A stretch of 64,000 bases of DNA from positions 62,001-126,000 of the forward strand of contig SVLQ01000004.1 in the NCBI GenBank assembly GCA_015067825.1. Reading direction: 5' to 3'. The notes beneath the pieces were generated by a model. The model was not told the origin of the DNA and searched no databases. It saw only the letters and a list, made by a program, of their open reading frames with translations. A program made the translations under genes and the position numbers. Shown piece by piece: positions 34,126-42,309 of this stretch (position 1 is its first letter; each line of letters begins with the position of its first letter). This stretch comes from Oscillospiraceae bacterium. Lineage in GTDB: Bacteria; Bacillota; Clostridia; Oscillospirales; QAMX01.

Positions 34126-34590
34126 GTGCAGCGACTGATCCGCAATTCTGCCAAAGCCGTGATCATCCGCGATGGAAAACTGGCCGCGATCACCATCAGC
34201 GACGGCAGAGAAGAATGGTATATTTTGCCCGGCGGCGGACAGAATGCCGAGGAAACGCTGGAGAAGGCGGTTTGCCGCGAGGTCGCCGAAGAGCTGGGGC
34301 TTGCGGTCGCGTGCAAAGAGCTCTTGTTTGTGATCGAGGGCGTGCACGGTGAGGCGTTCCACCGCGTCGATCTGGTCTTTGCCTGCGAGGTTCTTGCCGA
34401 ACGAACGGGGCAAAAATTGCAATACGACACCGATCAGGTCGGGGTAGCATGGCTCGATCTCGCCACGTTAAATACCCAACCGCTGTATCCTTCAAAATTG
34501 CGGCGGCCGATCATGAACTATTACGAAGGCAAACCCTACCAAACCTATCTCGGCAACGAAGAGATCGGCGATCCGGAAGTAACCGAATAA
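34126..34590 (+). CDS. Nudix hydrolase
   Basis: 154-residue Nudix protein that should cleave a nucleoside diphosphate linked to another moiety. The full Nudix box is present at residues 37-59 (GGQNAEETLEKAVCREVAEE then LGL), matching G-x5-E-x7-REUxEExGU. GTG start follows AAGGGGGGAC. Its last 62 bases, with 8 bases beyond the stop, recur at 36496-36565. Confidence 0.92.
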   Translation: MQRLIRNSAKAVIIRDGKLAAITISDGREEWYILPGGGQNAEETLEKAVCREVAEELGLAVACKELLFVIEGVHGEAFHRVDLVFACEVLAERTGQKLQYDTDQVGVAWLDLATLNTQPLYPSKLRRPIMNYYEGKPYQTYLGNEEIGDPEVTE

Positions 34591-34598
34591 GGCGCTTG
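34529..34598 (+). repeat. 70-bp direct repeat, copy 1 (3' end of Nudix gene)
   Basis: Positions 34529-34598 and 36496-36565 are identical at 69 of 70 bases. This copy covers the last Nudix codons, the stop and 8 bases beyond. Confidence 0.95.
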
Positions 34599-34641
34599 TA
34601 TACTTGTATCAAACGAATTACGGAGGCCATGAAGCATCCAT

Positions 34642-36462
34642 ATGAAGACTCCTTACGATATCCGTAAAATTGAAAAGAAATTGGCAACCGTTTCCTATGC
34701 CGGGACTGCGCTGGGGCTTTTGGGAGTGGCTGTCAATACGTGGGTCGTCTGTTCGATACCGCCGCTCATCCCGTTTCAAAAGGTGTCGACTTTTTTCTGC
34801 CGAGGTGGATTTTTGCTGCTTCCGGCATTGGCAGTACTGTTTTGGTGGTTGTGGGGCAGGGCAATCTTTCCGGTGAGCACAGAGGTTTCTCTTGCGGCCG
34901 AGGCCTATTTCTTGTACGAACGCTCCCGCTGCAGCCGGTGGTGGTTGTGGGCGGTGCTTTGGTTGCCGACGTTTCTGGTTGCGATCCTGACCTGCGACAG
35001 TTCGATTTCACCGCTATTTTTGGGAATCTCCTCTGTGAGCGCGTTTTTGGCGCTGCAGTGGGGATTTGAATGGTCTGTACTCCGCAAGATCACGCTGCAT
35101 CCGATCAGCGATTCCGGCATAGAGGATTCGATCGATCTGAAACGGGCAAGACGTTGGTCGATGATCCGCTGGAGTCTGTATTGGCTATTGGCTCTGGGGA
35201 TCTACATAGGAAGTGTGCTTGTATTCCGCAGCTTTTTGCTCTATTCGCCGCTGCTGATTTTCTTTGCGGCAAATTTTGTACTTCGGTTGGTGACTGCCAA
35301 TCCCTTTCGGCCGTACACTGTACTGAAACACCGGAGGATCACGCTTCGTCTTTTGCATCTCTTGACGATCGTGGCAGGCGTATTTCTGGGAGTGACGGCA
35401 CTTTTTGACGGTACCGGTTATAACAGAATGTACATCGGCAGAATGGATTATTCGGTGTTCGAGCACCATAGCACGGCAAGCTGTGACGCTGCGACCGGTG
35501 TCTACACCTTGCGGAGTGACCGTGACGAGTTTCGGATCCTGCAGCTGACCGATCTGCACATCGGTGGCAGCGTGACCACAATTCGCCACGACAGACGCGC
35601 TTTTGATGCCTGCTACGATCTGATTTCACGGACACAGCCGGATCTCGTCATCATCACCGGCGATCTGGTGTACCCGCTGCCGTACCAAAGCTTCAGCACG
35701 AACAATCTCGTGCCGCTGTGGCTGATCGCCGACTTTATGAACAACGTCGGTATTCCGTGGACTTTGGTCTACGGCAACCATGATACAGAGGCGATTGCCA
35801 GCTTCGGTGCTGCGGATATGGATATGGTTTTGCGGCAAATCGCGCGCAATGACGATTCTGCGCTGCTCTATGCCGAAGTCCGGCCGCAGATTTACGGGCG
35901 CTACAACCAATACCTGCGGATCGAAAATCGCGACGGCACGTTGGAGCGCGTGTGTTTTCTCGTCGATTCCAACGACTATGTGGTTGGCAGTACGGAAATC
36001 AATGCCTACGATTCGGTTCACCAAGATCAGATCGACTGGTATTGCCAAACGATTGATCAGCTTGCGCAGGAAGCGGAGCGGAGAGTTCCGTCGTTTGTCT
36101 TTCAGCATATTCCATTCCGCGAGTTTGCCGATGCAGCCGCGGCGCTGCAGCGGGGAGATCCGGATGCGGTCTATCTTTTTGGCGAAAATCTGGAAGCCGT
36201 CCATTGCCCGGACAAAGACAACGGTTTTTTTGAAGCGATTCTGGAAAAGGGGAGCACGGAAGCGGTATTTGTCGGACACGACCACCGCAATTATATGGGA
36301 GTCCGTTATCGCGGTGTGGATCTGGTCTATGCAAAATCGATCGATTTCTTGGCGTATCCCGGGATCTCCGGTAAAACCGAACAACGCGGCGGCAATCTGA
36401 TTATTCTGGATGGCAATGGCGGCTACAGGATCGAGCAAATTGGATGCGATATTAGACAGTAA
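34642..36462 (+). CDS. Membrane-anchored metallophosphoesterase
   Basis: 606-residue protein. The first about 255 residues hold seven or eight transmembrane segments; the second half is a calcineurin-like metallophosphoesterase with LQLTDLHIGG (DxH), IITGDLVY (GD), LVYGNHDTE (GNHD), FQHIPF and VGHDHRNYMGV (GHxH). It may cleave a phosphodiester or phosphomonoester at the membrane. The ribosome site GGAGG lies 15 bases ahead of the ATG, slightly far. The gene is bracketed by the 70-bp direct repeat and seems inserted between the Nudix gene and the propeller gene. Confidence 0.85.
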   Translation: MKTPYDIRKIEKKLATVSYAGTALGLLGVAVNTWVVCSIPPLIPFQKVSTFFCRGGFLLLPALAVLFWWLWGRAIFPVSTEVSLAAEAYFLYERSRCSRWWLWAVLWLPTFLVAILTCDSSISPLFLGISSVSAFLALQWGFEWSVLRKITLHPISDSGIEDSIDLKRARRWSMIRWSLYWLLALGIYIGSVLVFRSFLLYSPLLIFFAANFVLRLVTANPFRPYTVLKHRRITLRLLHLLTIVAGVFLGVTALFDGTGYNRMYIGRMDYSVFEHHSTASCDAATGVYTLRSDRDEFRILQLTDLHIGGSVTTIRHDRRAFDACYDLISRTQPDLVIITGDLVYPLPYQSFSTNNLVPLWLIADFMNNVGIPWTLVYGNHDTEAIASFGAADMDMVLRQIARNDDSALLYAEVRPQIYGRYNQYLRIENRDGTLERVCFLVDSNDYVVGSTEINAYDSVHQDQIDWYCQTIDQLAQEAERRVPSFVFQHIPFREFADAAAALQRGDPDAVYLFGENLEAVHCPDKDNGFFEAILEKGSTEAVFVGHDHRNYMGVRYRGVDLVYAKSIDFLAYPGISGKTEQRGGNLIILDGNGGYRIEQIGCDIRQ

Positions 36463-36495
36463 TTAAGCAGAAGCATTTTGATGGGGAGCAGGATC

Positions 36496-36565
36496 GCAAA
36501 CCCTACCCAACCTATCTCGGCAACGAAGAGATCGGCGATCCGGAAGTAACCGAATAAGGCGCTTG
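36496..36565 (+). repeat. 70-bp direct repeat, copy 2 (orphan Nudix tail)
   Basis: A truncated copy of the Nudix 3' end with no upstream gene, one mismatch to copy 1. Its last three bases (TTG) form part of the next promoter -35. Confidence 0.95.
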
Positions 36566-36591
36566 CTATCTACGTGAAACTGTGGTACAAT
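36563..36591 (+). promoter_or_regulatory. Promoter of the beta-propeller hydrolase gene
   Basis: TTGCTA (36563-36568), 17 bases, TACAAT (36586-36591). The -35 straddles the end of the second repeat copy. Confidence 0.7.
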
Positions 36592-36640
36592 TTTTTTGTA
36601 AGAAAAGACTGATTTTCAGCAGAATCGGGAGGTTGCGTGC

Positions 36641-37594
36641 ATGTTATTGGATTTCAGAAAACCTTTGAAAACTGTGGATATGCCTCTGCGAAAAACGATG
36701 CGTAAGCTCGGTACACTCAAGGTGAATACCGTCGAAACGACGCCTGTCGTGTGGAAAGACAAGCTGTTGCGTTTTGAATGGGTGCGCAATACCTTTTGGG
36801 GCGCCGACGGCGGTCTATGTCGTGAAGTGGGCTGCTACCACTTTGTTGATATGGAGACAGAAGAATCCCTGGGTGAGTTTGCCGAGGATCATTCTTTTGG
36901 CTGCTGCTACGCCGAAGACGGAAAGATGTACGTTTACGGTCCGCGTGGCGGTGTTGGCGGCAGGGTGATGGATCTGTTCGTTTCCTCCGACTTACAGCAG
37001 TGGGAACAATCGACTATACTGACTTTGCCGGATGACGTCAGCATATTCAACACCTCAGTCTGCAAAGGTGACGGAAAATACGTGATGGCGATTGAAGTCG
37101 GCGGCGATAATCCGATGGTCGGTGAGCCGTTTACCTGCATTTTTGCCGAGTCGACCGACCTGCTTCATTGGTCGCTGATGGATACCATGGAATGCTCCTA
37201 TTCCCGCGATCGCTACACGGCTTGCCCGTGCCTGCGTTATGTCGATGGGTTCTACTACATGATCTACCTCGAAGAAATGCCGTGTCACCGCTGGGTTCCG
37301 TACATTGTGCGCACGCGTGACTTCCGCGAATATGAGATGGGCATCAACAACCCGGTCATGTGGTTTGATCCGGCCGAGGACAAGAAACTCATTCACCCCG
37401 AACGTTTTACCGAAGAAGAAAAGCGGAAGGTCGCCTTGGCCGTCGACTGCAACAACAGCGACGTCGACCTCTGCGACTATCAGGGCAAAACCGTGATCAC
37501 CTATAGCTGGGGCAACCAGTTTGGCAAAGAATTTTTGGCGCTTGCCGAGTACGACGGCCCGAGCAGCGAATTCCTGCAGTCGTTCTTTGCATAA
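36641..37594 (+). CDS. Five-bladed beta-propeller glycosidase-like protein (GH43/GH32 fold)
   Basis: 317-residue protein with the look of the GH43/62/32/68 beta-propeller superfamily: repeated blades such as RVMDLFVSSDLQQWEQSTI, FTCIFAESTDLLHWSLMD and YIVRTRDFREYEMG, each with the D-x-x-x-W blade motif. Possible acidic residues occur at YYMIYLEEMPC and DCNNSDVDLCDY, but the three catalytic acids cannot be fixed. No signal peptide. The gene has its own promoter and precedes an alpha/beta hydrolase. Confidence 0.72.
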   Translation: MLLDFRKPLKTVDMPLRKTMRKLGTLKVNTVETTPVVWKDKLLRFEWVRNTFWGADGGLCREVGCYHFVDMETEESLGEFAEDHSFGCCYAEDGKMYVYGPRGGVGGRVMDLFVSSDLQQWEQSTILTLPDDVSIFNTSVCKGDGKYVMAIEVGGDNPMVGEPFTCIFAESTDLLHWSLMDTMECSYSRDRYTACPCLRYVDGFYYMIYLEEMPCHRWVPYIVRTRDFREYEMGINNPVMWFDPAEDKKLIHPERFTEEEKRKVALAVDCNNSDVDLCDYQGKTVITYSWGNQFGKEFLALAEYDGPSSEFLQSFFA

Positions 37595-37628
37595 GCGTTT
37601 GAATAGAAGGCGTTAGGAGGAGAGCCGG

Positions 37629-38564
37629 ATGAACGGTAAAAAAGCATTGGGGCTGCTGGCGGGTGTTCCGGCGGCGGTTTTGGGTGTGGCCGCGGTGACG
37701 TTCGGCATTGCCTTCTATTCGCCCTATCCCGGGCAGAACAACCCGCATATGCTGCCGCCGGGCGAACAATACGAGCAGGAAAAAGAGCGGATGCACCGCC
37801 TGATCGACGAGCTGGATGCCCGTCCGTTTGAGTGGGTGACGACTACCTCGCACGATGGTCTCCGGCTTAGCGGGCGCTACTACCACCAAGCCGACGGCGC
37901 ACCCGTGGCGATCGGATTCCACGGCTACCGCGGAACGTCGATCCGCGATTTCAGCGGCGGTGCCAATATTTCGTTCGACTACGGCCTGAACGTGCTGCTT
38001 GTCGACCAACGCGGACAAGGCAGGAGCGGGGGCCACACGATCGGATTTGGCATCAAAGAGCGCTACGATTGCCTTGATTGGATCGACTACGTCAAAGCTC
38101 GGTTCGGCGCCGACGTGCCGATCGTGCTGTACGGTGTTTCCATGGGTGCGGCGACCGTGCTGATGGCAAGCGGTATGGAACTGCCGGAGAACGTCCGCGG
38201 GATCGTCGCCGATTCTCCCTACGATTCGCCCGCGGCGATTATCAAAAAAGTCAGCGGCGACCGCCACGTTTCGCCGAAGCTTTCCTATCCGTTTCTGAAC
38301 CTCGGTGCGCGCGTGTTCGGTCGGCTGCGCCTTCGCGACGGTGATACCGTCGAGGCGGTCCGCCGCAGCCGCGTTCCGATCCTGATCATCCACGGTGCCG
38401 ACGACCGCTTTGTCCCGTGCGATATGAGCCGTACGATCGCCGCAGCAAACCCCGAAAAAGTACGCCGCCATACGTTCGACGGCGCCGGCCACGGCCTTTC
38501 CTATATCGCCGATGCCGATCGCTACAAATCGCTGATTTGCGAATTTCTGGATGAGATCCTTTGA
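37629..38564 (+). CDS. Alpha/beta hydrolase with N-terminal membrane anchor
   Basis: 311-residue serine hydrolase. A hydrophobic N-terminus (LGLLAGVPAAVLGVAAVTFGI) anchors or exports it. The nucleophile elbow is YGVSMGAAT (Ser in GVSMG), the acid and His follow as IIHGADDRFVP and AGHGLSY. VDQRGQGRSGGHTIGFG is typical of the family with the lid near residue 135. Substrate unknown; esterase or lipase-like. AGGAGGAG precedes the ATG and a terminator follows. Confidence 0.88.
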   Translation: MNGKKALGLLAGVPAAVLGVAAVTFGIAFYSPYPGQNNPHMLPPGEQYEQEKERMHRLIDELDARPFEWVTTTSHDGLRLSGRYYHQADGAPVAIGFHGYRGTSIRDFSGGANISFDYGLNVLLVDQRGQGRSGGHTIGFGIKERYDCLDWIDYVKARFGADVPIVLYGVSMGAATVLMASGMELPENVRGIVADSPYDSPAAIIKKVSGDRHVSPKLSYPFLNLGARVFGRLRLRDGDTVEAVRRSRVPILIIHGADDRFVPCDMSRTIAAANPEKVRRHTFDGAGHGLSYIADADRYKSLICEFLDEIL

Positions 38565-38590
38565 AAAAACGGCCGCAAGGCCGTTTTTTT
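38564..38590 (+). terminator. Rho-independent terminator
   Basis: ACGGCC stem with GCAA loop (38569-38583) flanked by A and T runs ending at 38590. Confidence 0.88.
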
Positions 38591-38624
38591 GCTGAGCCCT
38601 CTTTTTATGTGCGGGCAGATATGA

Positions 38625-38630
38625 TATAAT
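38625..38630 (+). promoter_or_regulatory. -10 box of the ECF sigma gene
   Basis: A perfect TATAAT about 75 bases before the start; the -35 is T-rich and weak. An autoregulatory ECF promoter was not recognised. Confidence 0.45.
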
Positions 38631-38703
38631 ACAGAAAAATTTTCCACCGATGCAATAAAACGTGTACCTCGTGCATTAACATAGCGAAAGGAAGGATGCA
38701 GAC

Positions 38704-39282
38704 ATGTTCATTTGCTTGACGTCAGCATATGAATATGAGACAAAACGGGATGACCGTCAGTTGGATATGCTGATCGCCGCCGTGGGAACGGGCGATCGGG
38801 AAGCGCTTGCCGAGCTCTATTCGCTGACACAGGTCGCAGTCTACAGCTTTTGTCTGTCGCTTCTGAAGAATGCGCAGGATGCCGAGGACGCGCTACACGA
38901 TACTTACCTCGATCTCTTCCGGTCGGCCGAGGGTTACCAAACCAAGGGTAAACCGATGGCGTGGATCATCACCGTGGCGAAAAACCGCTGCCTGATGCGC
39001 ATCCGTGACCGTCAGAAGACGGCGGAACTCCCGACAGAAGATTGGGATCGCGTATCGGACACCGCAACGGGGACGGATCTGAACGATCGGATCGCGCTTG
39101 AGGCCTGCCTGCAAAAGCTGACCGACGAGGAACGCCAGATCGTCGTGCTCCACGCGGTTTCCGGACTCAAGCACCGCGAGATCGCCCGTGTGCTCGAAAA
39201 ACCGTTGTCAACCGTCCTTTCAAAATACCACCGCGCTATGAAAAAGCTCAAAGCATTCTTGGCAGAAGGAGAGTCCGCATGA
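38704..39282 (+). CDS. ECF-type RNA polymerase sigma factor
   Basis: 192-residue sigma-70-family factor. Region 2 spans about residues 26-90 (AEDALHDTYLDLF and AWIITVAKNRCLMRIRDR) and region 4 about 128-185 (LTDEERQIVVLHAVSGLKHREIARVL, then a helix for -35 contact). Starts ATG with GGAAGG upstream. Its stop overlaps the next gene's start (ATGA), the usual sigma/anti-sigma coupling. Confidence 0.93.
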   Translation: MFICLTSAYEYETKRDDRQLDMLIAAVGTGDREALAELYSLTQVAVYSFCLSLLKNAQDAEDALHDTYLDLFRSAEGYQTKGKPMAWIITVAKNRCLMRIRDRQKTAELPTEDWDRVSDTATGTDLNDRIALEACLQKLTDEERQIVVLHAVSGLKHREIARVLEKPLSTVLSKYHRAMKKLKAFLAEGESA

Positions 39283-41063
39283 AAAAACGCGACGTTGAAA
39301 AGCGATTGAAAACGGCGTTTGCAAGCGCCACCCCCAATGTTTTGTCTGCAGTTCTCTCCGATTGTGCAAGCGAGAAAGGAACTGTGATGAAAATGACGAA
39401 GACTTCAAAGAATCCAGCCTGGGTCCGCAGAGCTGCGGCCATGGCAGCAGCCCTCGTTTTGATCGTCGGCGGTGCGTTCGGCTTTTCCGCCTACCGTGCC
39501 ACTCATGCCGTCGCTTCGGTGATCTCCCTCGACGTCAACCCGAGCCTGGAGATCAAAGTCAACAAGCATGAAAAAGTTTTGGATGTGATCGCGCTGAACG
39601 AAGAGGCGCAGATCGTGATCGGTTCGATGGACTTCCGCGACAGCTCGCTGGAGGTCACGATCAACGCCTTGATCGGCTCGATGCTCCGTAACGGCTATCT
39701 GGACGATTTGGCAAACTCGATCCTTGTGACCGTCGATAACGACGATGCCGCCAAAGGCGAAGCGCTCCGCCGCCGCCTTGCCGATGAGATTGCCGCCGCG
39801 TTGCAGACCAGCGCCTTCAGCGGTGCGGTCGTCAGCCAAACAATCGGTGCCGATGCCGCTTTGGATGATCTCGCCGCGCAAAACGGGATCTCGAAAGGAA
39901 AAGCGCAGTTGATCCAGCAACTTGTTGCCCAAAATACACTCTATTCGTTCGAAGAACTGGCCGTACTCTCGGTCAACGAATTGAACCTGCTGCTGACGGC
40001 CAACAACACGCCGCTCGAAAACGGCGAAGTCACCGGAATAGCCAGCGAAAAATCCTATATCGGCACCGAAAAGGCGTTGGACGCCGCACTTGCGCACGCA
40101 AACGTCTTGCCAGCCGATGTACGGCACTCGTGGGTGGAACTCGATTTCGACGACGGAAAGATCGTCTACGAAGTGGAATTTTACGTCAATGGCATCGAAT
40201 ATGAATACGAAATCGGTGCGGTCGACGGCACGATCGTCAAAGCCGAGCTGGACGAACACCGACAGGTGGCAGCCCCTGTCGAGCCGATCGGCGCCGCTGC
40301 TGCCAAAACGGCAGCCCTGACCCACGCCGGTGTGGATGCGGCAAATGCCCGCTTTGAAAAAGTCGAACTCGACGAAGATGACGGTGTTGCCTACTATGAG
40401 GTGGAGTTCATTGCCGATCGTGTGAAGTACGACTATATCATTGCCGCCGTCGATGCAACCGTTTTGCGTTATAAGTGCGAACCGATCGTTTTGGCACCTG
40501 CCGACACGGCGGATGCCGCGATCATCGGCCCGGAACGCGCCAAAGAGATCGCGCTTGCTTATGCCGGTGTTTCGGCGGCAGATGCGCAGTTTGAAAAAGC
40601 GGAGCTTGACCGCGACGACGGCGTTCTCTCCTACGAACTGGAGTTTTACGCCAACGGTGTCGAATATGAGGCCGATATCAACGTGCTGACCGGCGCGATC
40701 ATCGACTTTGTGCGCGACGATAAAAATGCCCAGCGTCCGGCGCAGACGACGCCTGCCGTGACCACGAGCCCCGTAACCGAGCCGCCGATCACAACTACGC
40801 AGCCCGCAACGACCTTTGTGCCCCAAACGACACCCGCCACAACGACGCAGGGACAGATCAGCGCCGAACAGGCAAAATCGATCGCACTCGAACGCGCCGG
40901 CGTTTCGGCGGCAGATGCGCGGTTTGAAAAGGTTGAGCTCGATTACGACGACGGCCGTGCGCACTACGAGATCGAATTCTCCGTCGGCAACGTGGAATAC
41001 GAGGCCGATGTCGATGCCGTGACCGGTGCGATCATCGAGTTTGAACGCGATATCGACGACTAA
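39279..41063 (+). CDS. RsgI-like membrane protein with four PepSY domains (probable anti-sigma factor)
   Basis: 594-residue bitopic protein. About 50 cytoplasmic residues, a transmembrane helix (AAAMAAALVLIVGGAFGF, about 52-69), then an RsgI-type juxtamembrane domain with the SLDVNPSLEIKVN motif (Asn87-Pro88). Four PepSY repeats follow at about residues 250-323, 329-400, 408-483 and 527-594, with a Thr/Pro linker (TTPAVTTSPVTEPPITTTQ) before the last. In RsgI proteins this Asn-Pro bond is the known self-cleavage site. Coupling to the ECF sigma gene makes an anti-sigma role likely; the cytoplasmic domain itself is not clearly RsgI-like. Confidence 0.82.
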   Translation: MKKRDVEKRLKTAFASATPNVLSAVLSDCASEKGTVMKMTKTSKNPAWVRRAAAMAAALVLIVGGAFGFSAYRATHAVASVISLDVNPSLEIKVNKHEKVLDVIALNEEAQIVIGSMDFRDSSLEVTINALIGSMLRNGYLDDLANSILVTVDNDDAAKGEALRRRLADEIAAALQTSAFSGAVVSQTIGADAALDDLAAQNGISKGKAQLIQQLVAQNTLYSFEELAVLSVNELNLLLTANNTPLENGEVTGIASEKSYIGTEKALDAALAHANVLPADVRHSWVELDFDDGKIVYEVEFYVNGIEYEYEIGAVDGTIVKAELDEHRQVAAPVEPIGAAAAKTAALTHAGVDAANARFEKVELDEDDGVAYYEVEFIADRVKYDYIIAAVDATVLRYKCEPIVLAPADTADAAIIGPERAKEIALAYAGVSAADAQFEKAELDRDDGVLSYELEFYANGVEYEADINVLTGAIIDFVRDDKNAQRPAQTTPAVTTSPVTEPPITTTQPATTFVPQTTPATTTQGQISAEQAKSIALERAGVSAADARFEKVELDYDDGRAHYEIEFSVGNVEYEADVDAVTGAIIEFERDIDD

Positions 41064-41089
41064 ACCGAGAAATCCTCTGTGATAAACCT

Positions 41090-41150
41090 CCTTTGAAGAA
41101 AGCCCCTTCGGCGAAATCCAATCGGATTTCGCCGAAGGGGCTTCAAGGAC
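41090..41150. repeat. Long inverted repeat downstream of the RsgI-like gene
   Basis: A perfect 20-bp stem (41100-41119 with 41124-41143), extended by CCTTTGAAG / CTTCAAGG outer arms. There is no T tract right after it, so it may be a terminator for convergent genes or a small repeat element. Confidence 0.6.
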
Positions 41151-41259
41151 TGTTTTGCAATCCGTCAAAGTTACAAACTTACTCACCACATAAGGTATGT
41201 GTTGGTGATTGGATCATTGACCGTCGAGAGCAACCAAACGGTTATTCTCGGCGGTGCTT

Positions 41260-42126
41260 TTATGCATATTCAAAATAGGGTTTCGTTCTGTTACAAGAGA
41301 AATCGTAATAACATTGTCTTGCGTTGATAAACTGGTAAGCCATCATCAATAGCGGACGGATTTCGGGATTGCTCCACTTATGGTAGACCTTGATGATACT
41401 GTCATCCAACGTTAAGCTATCTTCATTCAAAAGACCGTATTTTATGAGTAACGGTTCAATTTCGAGAAATTTTTCCGTTGTAATCCCAATTTTCTTAGCA
41501 ATCATATCCGCCGTGTACTGACTGCTTTCCGTGGTGCTTTGCGTGAACAGAATTGTCCGCATTCCATCTTCAGAAGCAAGCAAAGAGAAAAACTCGCCAA
41601 AGTTCTTCTCGGCTAATATTTTTCTGGATATCTCCGGAGTATCACGGACAGCACAGAAGAATGGGAAATTTTCCACAAGTGACAAATACGTTGTTCCTTT
41701 ATCGTTGATAATTTGCGACGTTATTTGCGGATTGCCGCGATTCTTCTCAATAACATCCTCTAAAGGCCATCGGCGCTCATTTTCGAAATGTGCGCACTGC
41801 AAAGTCCATATAGTTTCAAATAAAAAATTGAAAAAATCCAATTTATCTTCTTTGCAATAGGTCTTTTGAAGACAAAATTTAAACAAAACATCAAGGATGT
41901 CATCTTTGGAATAATCGGATATCTTTTTTTCTACACCAAATAAGGCATCAATAGATACACCCAAAACCTTAGAGATGATCGGCAGTAAATATGTGTCGGG
42001 AACTCCGCCATTTTCCCATTTGGATACAGCTTGACCGGAAACGCCCACCAATTCTCCAAGTTGTTCTTGCGTATATCCTTTTAACTTTCTGTATTTTGCG
42101 ATTTTTTCTCCAATTTTGAGTTCCAT
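41260..42126 (-). CDS. XRE-family transcriptional regulator
   Basis: 288-residue DNA-binding protein. The N-terminal helix-turn-helix (about 7-60) reads KIAKYRKLKGYTQEQLGELV then GVSGQAVSKWENGGVPD. The remaining 225 residues have no domain I know and are rich in Phe, Lys and Ile. The gene looks AT-richer than most of the window, suggesting acquisition. A CACCGGTG palindrome lies between its -10 box and start and may be its own operator. Confidence 0.88.
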   Translation of the reverse strand: MELKIGEKIAKYRKLKGYTQEQLGELVGVSGQAVSKWENGGVPDTYLLPIISKVLGVSIDALFGVEKKISDYSKDDILDVLFKFCLQKTYCKEDKLDFFNFLFETIWTLQCAHFENERRWPLEDVIEKNRGNPQITSQIINDKGTTYLSLVENFPFFCAVRDTPEISRKILAEKNFGEFFSLLASEDGMRTILFTQSTTESSQYTADMIAKKIGITTEKFLEIEPLLIKYGLLNEDSLTLDDSIIKVYHKWSNPEIRPLLMMAYQFINARQCYYDFSCNRTKPYFEYA

Positions 42127-42149
42127 AAAAGCCTCCTTACCTTCAGTAC

Positions 42150-42157
42150 CACCGGTG
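42150..42157 (-). promoter_or_regulatory. Putative operator of the XRE gene
   Basis: The perfect 8-bp palindrome CACCGGTG lies between a minus-strand TATAAT (42165-42170) and the start codon at 42126. Autorepression is inferred from position. Confidence 0.4.
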
Positions 42158-42261
42158 TAACCTTATTATATCACAAAATGCGGTTTGATGAAATAGAGGC
42201 GATATTGCGTTTCACAACTGCGAGTTGGATTTTGCTTTTTGTATACCAAAACGACACATGC

Positions 42262-42294
42262 AAAAGGACAGAGACGAAAATCTCTGTCCTTTTT
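42262..42294 (-). terminator. Terminator after the TIM-barrel glycosidase gene
   Basis: A 13-bp perfect stem (42262-42274 with 42281-42293), loop CGAAAA, with T runs on both strands. Confidence 0.88.
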
Positions 42295-42309
42295 AGCGTT
42301 TCAGAATAT

